From an uncultured Shinella sp. (lineage in GTDB: Bacteria > Pseudomonadota > Alphaproteobacteria > Rhizobiales > Rhizobiaceae), in the NCBI GenBank assembly GCA_946886325.1, contig CAMPIK010000032.1, positions 1-11,070 on the forward strand: a stretch of DNA of 11,070 bases, given 5' to 3'. The notes under the pieces are model-generated. The model was not told the DNA's origin and did no database searches. It was given only the letters and a program-made list of their open reading frames with translations. Positions 6,403-11,070 of the stretch are shown one piece after another; position 1 is the stretch's first letter, and every line of letters begins with the position of its first letter. Position numbers and translations under genes: made by a program.

Positions 6403-7767
6403 TTATACGCCAAGCGACTTGAGTTTGCGATGGAGCGCGGAGCGTTCCATGCCGACAAATTCCGCGGTGCGGGAGATGTTGCCGCCGAAGCGGTTGATCT
6501 GCGCCACCAGATAGTCGCGCTCGAACATTTCCCGCGCCTCGCGCAGCGGCAGCGTCATGATGTGCTGGTCGCCCTGGGTCGAGATTTTCGGCAGCATGTC
6601 GCCGATTTCCGTCGGCAGCATGTCGGCCGAAATCGGCGTATCGGGTCCGTCGCTGCGGGCAAGGATCATCAGCCGCTCGATATTGTTGCGCAACTGGCGG
6701 ATATTGCCCGGCCAGTCATGCGCCTGGAGCACGGCCAGCGCATCGTCGCCGATCTTGCGGGCGCGAATGCCCGCCTGTTCGCTGATCTGGCGCATGAACA
6801 TGTCGACGAGGAACGGGATATCCTCCCGCCGTTCGGCAAGCGGCGGCACGCGCACGGGCACGACGGCGAGGCGATGATAGAGGTCCTCGCGGAAATTGCC
6901 CTCGGCGATCTGGCTTTCGAGATTGTAGGCCGTCGACGAGATGATGCGCACGTCGACCTTGACGCGCTTCGACCCGCCGACGCGCTCGAACTGCTGGTCG
7001 ACCAGCACGCGGAGGATCTTGTTCTGCGTCTCGCGCGGCATCTCGCCGATTTCGTCGAGATAGAGAATACCGCCATGCGCCTCCTCAAGCGCGCCGGTCT
7101 TGCGCGGTTGCCCCGGCCCGCCTTCGGTGCCGAAGAGCGCGATCTCCATGCGGTCGGGCGTGATCGCGGCAGCGTTCAGCGCCACGAAGGGGCCGTTCGC
7201 CCGGCTCGACTTGCGGTGGATCATGCGGGCGACCAGTTCCTTGCCGGAACCGGAGGGGCCGAGGATCATGATGCGGCTGTTGGTCGGCGACACTTTCTCG
7301 ATCGTCTGGCGAAGCTGCGAGACGGCGACGGACGTGCCGATCAGTTCGGCCGGATCGCCCGACCGGCGCTTCAGCTCGGTCACCTCGCGGCGCAGCTTGG
7401 AATTTTCGAGCGCCCGCTCGGCAATCAGGATCAGCCGGTCGGCCTTGAACGGCTTCTCGATGAAATCATAGGCGCCGCGGCGGATCGCCGAAACCGCCGT
7501 CTCGATATTGCCGTGGCCGGAGATCATCACGACGGGAAGGTCCGGATAGCGGTTCTTGATCTCGTCGAGAAGCGCCAGCCCGTCGAGCCGGCTGCCCTGC
7601 ATCCAGATATCGAGGAAGACGAGGCGCGGCACGCGGTCGCTGATCGCCGCCAGCGCGCTGTCGCTGTCAAACGCGGTGCGGGTCTCGTGCCCCTCGTCCG
7701 ACAGGATGCCGGAGACGATCTCCCGAATGTCCTCTTCGTCGTCCACTACGAGAATATCAGACGCCAT
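6403..7767 (-). CDS. ntrX: NtrX response regulator (NtrC family, GAFTGA motif absent)
   Basis: The 454-residue protein has a receiver domain (1-120) with D9/D10, phosphoacceptor D53 in LVFLDIWMQ and K105 in EKPFK. An AAA+ domain of the sigma-54 activator type follows, with Walker A GPSGSGKE (170-177) and Walker B GGILYLDEIGEM (232-243). A Fis-type helix-turn-helix closes it (GGNISRTAEFVGMERSALHRKL, near the C-terminus). NtrX is the partner of the kinase NtrY and controls nitrogen metabolism and, in several alphaproteobacteria, respiratory, envelope or virulence genes. Where NtrC-type activators carry GAFTGA, this protein reads LFGTEGGPGQPRKTGALEE and is three residues shorter. It therefore probably does not remodel sigma-54 polymerase in the usual way (inference). 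The start is the ATG at 7767 with AAGGAAG six bases upstream. It overlaps the ntrY 3' end by 11 bp, implying translational coupling. Confidence 0.96.
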   Translation of the reverse strand: MASDILVVDDEEDIREIVSGILSDEGHETRTAFDSDSALAAISDRVPRLVFLDIWMQGSRLDGLALLDEIKNRYPDLPVVMISGHGNIETAVSAIRRGAYDFIEKPFKADRLILIAERALENSKLRREVTELKRRSGDPAELIGTSVAVSQLRQTIEKVSPTNSRIMILGPSGSGKELVARMIHRKSSRANGPFVALNAAAITPDRMEIALFGTEGGPGQPRKTGALEEAHGGILYLDEIGEMPRETQNKILRVLVDQQFERVGGSKRVKVDVRIISSTAYNLESQIAEGNFREDLYHRLAVVPVRVPPLAERREDIPFLVDMFMRQISEQAGIRARKIGDDALAVLQAHDWPGNIRQLRNNIERLMILARSDGPDTPISADMLPTEIGDMLPKISTQGDQHIMTLPLREAREMFERDYLVAQINRFGGNISRTAEFVGMERSALHRKLKSLGV

Positions 7768-10024
7768 GAGCTACTTCCTTGTCTGTCTTTTCGTCACGTG
7801 CGGCAGGCGCGTCGTCGAACGGCAGGACCACCCGTATCATCGCCCCGCCCTGGTCGAAGTCGCGCGGCGCATCGTGCAATTCGAGCTGCCCGCCGTGATC
7901 CTCGATGATCTTCTTGACGATCGCGAGACCGAGGCCCGTGCCCTTGTCGCGCATGGTCATGTAGGGTTCCAGGATGCGGTGACGGTTTTCCGTCGGCAGG
8001 CCCTTGCCGTTGTCGATGATCGCGACCACGAACTGGCGGGTTTGCTCGTCGCGCCCCGCGCGCACCAGAACCTTGCCCTCTTCGCGCGGCGCGTCGCCCG
8101 GCAGCGCCTCGATCGCTTCCACCGCATTCTTGATGAGATTGCCGAAGGCCTGGCCCAGCATGCGGGCATCGAAATGGCCTTTCAGCGGCACGTCCCCGAA
8201 TTCGCTCAGGAAACGCACATGCTGGTTGCCCATCTCGCGCAGGAAGAGCGCGTCCTTGAGGATCGCCCTGAGGTCGATCTCCTCCTTCGTCGGCTTCGGC
8301 ATGCGGGCAAAGGACGAGAACTCGTCCACCATGCGGCCGATATCCTCGACCTGTCGCACGATCGTGTCGGTGCACTGGTCGAAGACGGCGCGGTCCTCCG
8401 GGTCGATCTGCTTGCCGTAGCGGCGCCTGATGCGCTCGGCCGAAAGCTGGATCGGCGTCAGCGGGTTCTTGATCTCGTGCGCGATGCGGCGCGCCACATC
8501 GGCCCAGGCTGTCGAACGTTGCGCGATCACGAGATCGGTGATGTCGTCGATCGTGATGACGAAGGACTGTTTCGCATCCTTCGATTCCTCGCGCGTCACC
8601 TGGACGTTCAGCGTGCGCTCCTTGCCGCCGCGCATGATGTTGACCTGCTGGCGATGCTCGTTGCGGTAACGGTTCGAGGCCTCTGATAGAGCCGTGGTGA
8701 TCTCGGGCGCAATATCGTCGAGGCGCATGCCGACGAGCGTCGAGCCGTCGCGGCCGAGCAGGTATTCGGCGGTCGGGTTGGCGATGGTGATGCAGCCGTC
8801 CTCCTCGACGCCGATGACGGCGGCCGTGACACCAGACAGAACCGCCTCGATGAAGCGCCGGCGATGGTCCATCTCGTCCTTCGCGTCGATGATCTGGTCC
8901 TGCTGCGCGCGGATCTCGGCAATCATCTTGTTGAAGGTCCGCGACAGGTTGCCGACGTCGCCATCGGCCGCGCGCACCGGGACGATGACGTCCATATTGC
9001 CCTGCGCCACGCTATCGGCGGCGCCGATCAAAAGCCGGATCGGCCGAACGATCCGGTCGGCAACCGCAATCGCGGTCCAGATCGCGGCCAGCAGCACGAT
9101 CAGCGCGAAGCCGAGATAGAGCACCCCGAAGGCGATCTGCAGCGAGGTTCGCCCGGCTTCCAGATTACGATACTCCGCCGTGTTGTCCTCCATCATGCGC
9201 ATCGAGCGCATGACTTCAGGATCGACGGTGCGGATCGTGTAGAGGAAAGCATTCGGTATGTTGTCGAGCTTGATCACGGCGCCGACGAGATTGGTGACGC
9301 CGGGCGGGATCAGCGTCGGCTGGCCGGCGCTCGCGGCCGCCAGCGCATCCTTCGGCACGGCCGGCAGCGGCTTTTCGGTCGAGATATTGGCCTGGAGGAC
9401 TGCTGTCCCATCCTCGCGCACCAGGAAGGCGCCGAGCATGCCCCTGCCCCGCGCCTGCCGAGTCATCAGGTCGACGAAGCCCGTCCGGTCGAGGCTGTAG
9501 AGCTGCCGGTTGCGGTCGAGGTCGTTTGCCATCGACACCGTCTGGCCCTGCAGATAGCTGGCGTTCTCAAGCACATAGGCCTGCGCCACATTCAGCGACG
9601 AACTGACGATCGATTGCGTGCGGATCGAGAACCAGCGGTCGAGCCCGACATCGAGCGTGATCGAGGCGAAGATCGCAACGAGGATCGCCGGCGTGATCGC
9701 GACGATCGAAAAGAGCACGACGATGCGCACATGCAGGCGGGCCGCCGCGCGCCCGCGGCTGCGCGCCTTCAGGAGCCGGGTGATTTCGCGTCCGATGAGG
9801 AAGATGAGACCGACGACGAAGATGGCGTTGATCGCCGCCGACGCGATGACGACATTCGCCTCCGGCTTGATCGGCGTCAGGCCCAGCAGAATGAAAAGCG
9901 AAATCGTCGCGGCGACCAGCGCGCCGCCGGCAAGGATCAGTCCCGGAAAGGCAAAGGACGCACGGCGATCCGCACCGCCGGCGGCTTCGTCGCCCTGACC
10001 GATTGCTGCCGTCCCCTCGCTCAT
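7757..10024 (-). CDS. ntrY: NtrY membrane sensor histidine kinase
   Basis: From ATG 10024 the protein is 755 residues. Hydrophobic segments lie near 25-48, 56-78, 99-122 and 297-321, with an extracytoplasmic stretch of about 175 residues between the third and fourth. Then come HAMP (about 318-372), PAS (about 385-502), the dimerisation/phosphoacceptor helix RIAHEIKNPLTP (H516), N-box NLIKNAVEA (629-637), G1 DNGKGLP (671-677) and G2 GTGLGLAI (695-702). It is an inner-membrane kinase that phosphorylates NtrX; the signal is debated (nitrogen status, redox or oxygen). The frame stays open further upstream: an ATG at 10057 and a TTG at 10093 are alternatives. The TTG is the loop of a hairpin and the added residues are not hydrophobic or conserved-looking. 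ATG 10024 has GAGGGAG 12 bases upstream, slightly distant. It lies 142 bp after ntrC, so it may have its own promoter. Confidence 0.95.
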   Translation of the reverse strand: MSEGTAAIGQGDEAAGGADRRASFAFPGLILAGGALVAATISLFILLGLTPIKPEANVVIASAAINAIFVVGLIFLIGREITRLLKARSRGRAAARLHVRIVVLFSIVAITPAILVAIFASITLDVGLDRWFSIRTQSIVSSSLNVAQAYVLENASYLQGQTVSMANDLDRNRQLYSLDRTGFVDLMTRQARGRGMLGAFLVREDGTAVLQANISTEKPLPAVPKDALAAASAGQPTLIPPGVTNLVGAVIKLDNIPNAFLYTIRTVDPEVMRSMRMMEDNTAEYRNLEAGRTSLQIAFGVLYLGFALIVLLAAIWTAIAVADRIVRPIRLLIGAADSVAQGNMDVIVPVRAADGDVGNLSRTFNKMIAEIRAQQDQIIDAKDEMDHRRRFIEAVLSGVTAAVIGVEEDGCITIANPTAEYLLGRDGSTLVGMRLDDIAPEITTALSEASNRYRNEHRQQVNIMRGGKERTLNVQVTREESKDAKQSFVITIDDITDLVIAQRSTAWADVARRIAHEIKNPLTPIQLSAERIRRRYGKQIDPEDRAVFDQCTDTIVRQVEDIGRMVDEFSSFARMPKPTKEEIDLRAILKDALFLREMGNQHVRFLSEFGDVPLKGHFDARMLGQAFGNLIKNAVEAIEALPGDAPREEGKVLVRAGRDEQTRQFVVAIIDNGKGLPTENRHRILEPYMTMRDKGTGLGLAIVKKIIEDHGGQLELHDAPRDFDQGGAMIRVVLPFDDAPAARDEKTDKEVAHGV

Positions 10025-10083
10025 GGCGCCGCCGAACTCCCTCGAATGCACTCGCATGGGGAAAGGCGCCGATCGCACCCCTA

Positions 10084-10100
10084 ACGAAGCCAAGCTTCGT
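10084..10100 (-). terminator. Stem-loop in the ntrC-ntrY intergenic region
   Basis: ACGAAGC (10084-10090) and GCTTCGT (10094-10100) are perfect 7-bp reverse complements with a 3-base loop. The hairpin sits about 66 bp after the ntrC stop and 60 bp before the chosen ntrY start. On the minus strand it is followed by TAGGGGTG, not a T-tract, so it would be at best a weak or partial terminator. A role in attenuating ntrBC read-through into ntrYX, or in protecting an RNA 3' end, is possible. The other 125 bp of the 142-bp gap show no motif that I can defend. Confidence 0.4.
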
Positions 10101-10166
10101 CCTGCCCCAATCTGTTACCTTGAAGCAACATATTGTGGCGAAAATGCAACGCTCAGGGGCGTGAAG

Positions 10167-11070
10167 TCAAGCGGAGCGCGAGCTTCTATACACAGATACG
10201 CCGAGTTCGCGGATCTTCTTGCGCAGCGTGTTCCGGTTGAGGCCGAGCAGGTCGGCGGCCTTGATCTGGTTGCCGCGCGTTGCCGTCAGGGCCGCGAGAA
10301 TCAGCGGATATTCCATTTCCGCCAGCACCCGGTCGTAGAGGCCGCTCGGCGGCAGGCCGTCGCCGAAGCTTGCGAAATACTGGCGCATGTTTTCTTCCAC
10401 GGCCTGCGAGATCGACAGCGCGCCGCTGCGCGTCGCCGTCTTTTCGATCGGGCTGTCGGGAATGTCGGCCCTGAGCTCCGATTCGATGATCTCGCGGGAA
10501 ATGACGTCCTGCGGATAAAGCGCCGTCAGCCGGCGCACGACATTTTCCAGTTCGCGCACGTTGCCCGGCCAGGGATGCGCCTTCATCAGTTCCAGCGCCT
10601 CCTGGTCGAAGCGCTTGGCGTCGAGCCCTTCCTTTTCGGCCTGCTGGACGAAATGGCGCACGAGATCCGGAATGTCCTCCGCCCGGTCGCGCAGCGGCGG
10701 CAGGCGGAGCGGCACGACGTTCAGGCGATAATAGAGGTCCTCGCGGAAGAGGCCCTGGTTGATCGACTGCTTCAGGTCCTTGTTGGTGGCGGCAACGATG
10801 CGCACGTCGGTGCGGATCGGCGTGCGGCCGCCGACCGTCGTATATTCGCCCTGCTGCAGCACGCGCAGCAGCCGCGTCTGCGCATCCATCGGCATGTCGC
10901 CGATCTCGTCGAGAAACAGCGTGCCGCCTTCCGCCTGCTCGAAACGGCCGGTCGAGCGGTTCTGCGCCCCGGTGAAGGCGCCCTTCTCATGGCCGAACAG
11001 CTCTGATTCGATCAGGTCGCGCGGGATCGCCGCCATGTTGATCGCGACGAAGGGTCCGTTGCGGCGCTTG
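10167..11070 (-). CDS. ntrC: NtrC nitrogen regulation response regulator (partial, 5' end beyond right edge)
   Basis: The frame enters from the right edge and gives 300 residues ending in TGA at 10169-10167. It starts within the AAA+ domain: [20 protein letters not shown], then [12 protein letters not shown] (loop 1, the sigma-54 contact), Walker [13 protein letters not shown], sensor and arginine-finger region [18 protein letters not shown], and the lid. A C-terminal Fis-type helix-turn-helix follows ([20 protein letters not shown]). The receiver domain and Walker A lie beyond the window. NtrC is phosphorylated by NtrB under nitrogen limitation and activates sigma-54 promoters for glutamine synthetase, ammonium transport and related genes. 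The intact GAFTGA and high similarity to enterobacterial NtrC favour NtrC over another paralogue, as does its place just upstream of ntrY, the usual order in rhizobia (nifR3/dusB-ntrB-ntrC-ntrY-ntrX). Confidence 0.96.
   Translation of the reverse strand, partial: KRRNGPFVAINMAAIPRDLIESELFGHEKGAFTGAQNRSTGRFEQAEGGTLFLDEIGDMPMDAQTRLLRVLQQGEYTTVGGRTPIRTDVRIVAATNKDLKQSINQGLFREDLYYRLNVVPLRLPPLRDRAEDIPDLVRHFVQQAEKEGLDAKRFDQEALELMKAHPWPGNVRELENVVRRLTALYPQDVISREIIESELRADIPDSPIEKTATRSGALSISQAVEENMRQYFASFGDGLPPSGLYDRVLAEMEYPLILAALTATRGNQIKAADLLGLNRNTLRKKIRELGVSVYRSSRSA

Noticed and set aside
4972..7908. A 978-codon open frame on the plus strand, plus others of about 400 codons at 2476-3657 and 8864-10084
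   Set aside because: They lie exactly antisense to trkA, ntrX, hflX and ntrY. Their protein is rich in His, Asp, Arg and Ala with no recognisable domain, as expected for the complement of high-GC genes. I treat them as shadows.
10025..10093. Longer ntrY start at TTG 10093 or ATG 10057
   Set aside because: The TTG lies in the loop of the 10084-10100 stem and has no ribosome-binding site. The extra residues look like untranslated leader. ATG 10057 cannot be excluded.
10135..10152. Possible sigma-54 promoter (TGTGGCGAAAATGCAACG) between ntrC and ntrY
   Set aside because: Only seven bases separate GG and GC instead of ten, and the element points away from ntrY.
1..11070. A previously undescribed defence, mobile or regulatory-RNA system
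   Set aside because: All substantial coding regions belong to known core families in an order typical of rhizobia. I saw no CRISPR-like repeats, transposase, integrase, tRNA, attachment site or orphan gene that would support one.

Overview
The window (11,070 bp, GC-rich, strong G/C bias at third codon positions) looks like a core chromosomal segment of an alphaproteobacterium of the order Hyphomicrobiales (Rhizobiales), most likely family Rhizobiaceae. This rests on the gene order ntrC-ntrY-ntrX-trkA-dat-hfq-hflX, with mazG facing it and a siroheme synthase gene beyond, and on the protein sequences themselves, such as the 80-residue alphaproteobacterial-type Hfq. I cannot name the genus from sequence alone.

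Layout. Positions 1-659 (minus) hold the N-terminal part of siroheme synthase (cysG), cut by the left edge. A 216-bp divergent intergenic region with an inverted repeat follows. Two plus-strand genes come next: a CDA-fold nucleoside/nucleobase deaminase (876-1463) and mazG (1487-2320), 23 bp apart and probably co-transcribed. mazG converges on a long minus-strand cluster. The two stop codons at the junction lie inside the arms of one 10-bp inverted repeat (2312-2341).

The rest is a minus-strand series reading right to left: ntrC (11070-10167, 5' part off the right edge), ntrY (10024-7757), ntrX (7767-6403, overlapping ntrY by 11 bp), trkA (6351-4975), dat (4947-4084), hfq (3976-3734) and hflX (3720-2338). 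Tight spacing for ntrY-ntrX-trkA-dat suggests one transcription unit. hfq has its own 107-bp leader and is followed directly by the hflX ribosome-binding site.

How the genes fit together. NtrC and NtrYX are two-component regulators of nitrogen metabolism and, for NtrYX, of envelope/redox responses. TrkA is the NAD-binding gating subunit of a potassium uptake system. Dat interconverts D-amino acids such as D-Ala and D-Glu. Hfq is the global sRNA chaperone, and HflX is a ribosome-splitting GTPase. MazG (NTP pyrophosphohydrolase) and the deaminase both act on nucleotides or bases. CysG makes siroheme for sulfite/nitrite reductases.

I see no mobile element, CRISPR array, tRNA, rRNA or clear horizontally acquired island, and no convincing undescribed system. 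The points most worth a second look are a probable AUU start codon for hflX, the stop-codon-embedding convergent hairpin, and an NtrX whose AAA+ domain lacks the GAFTGA loop that the neighbouring NtrC has.
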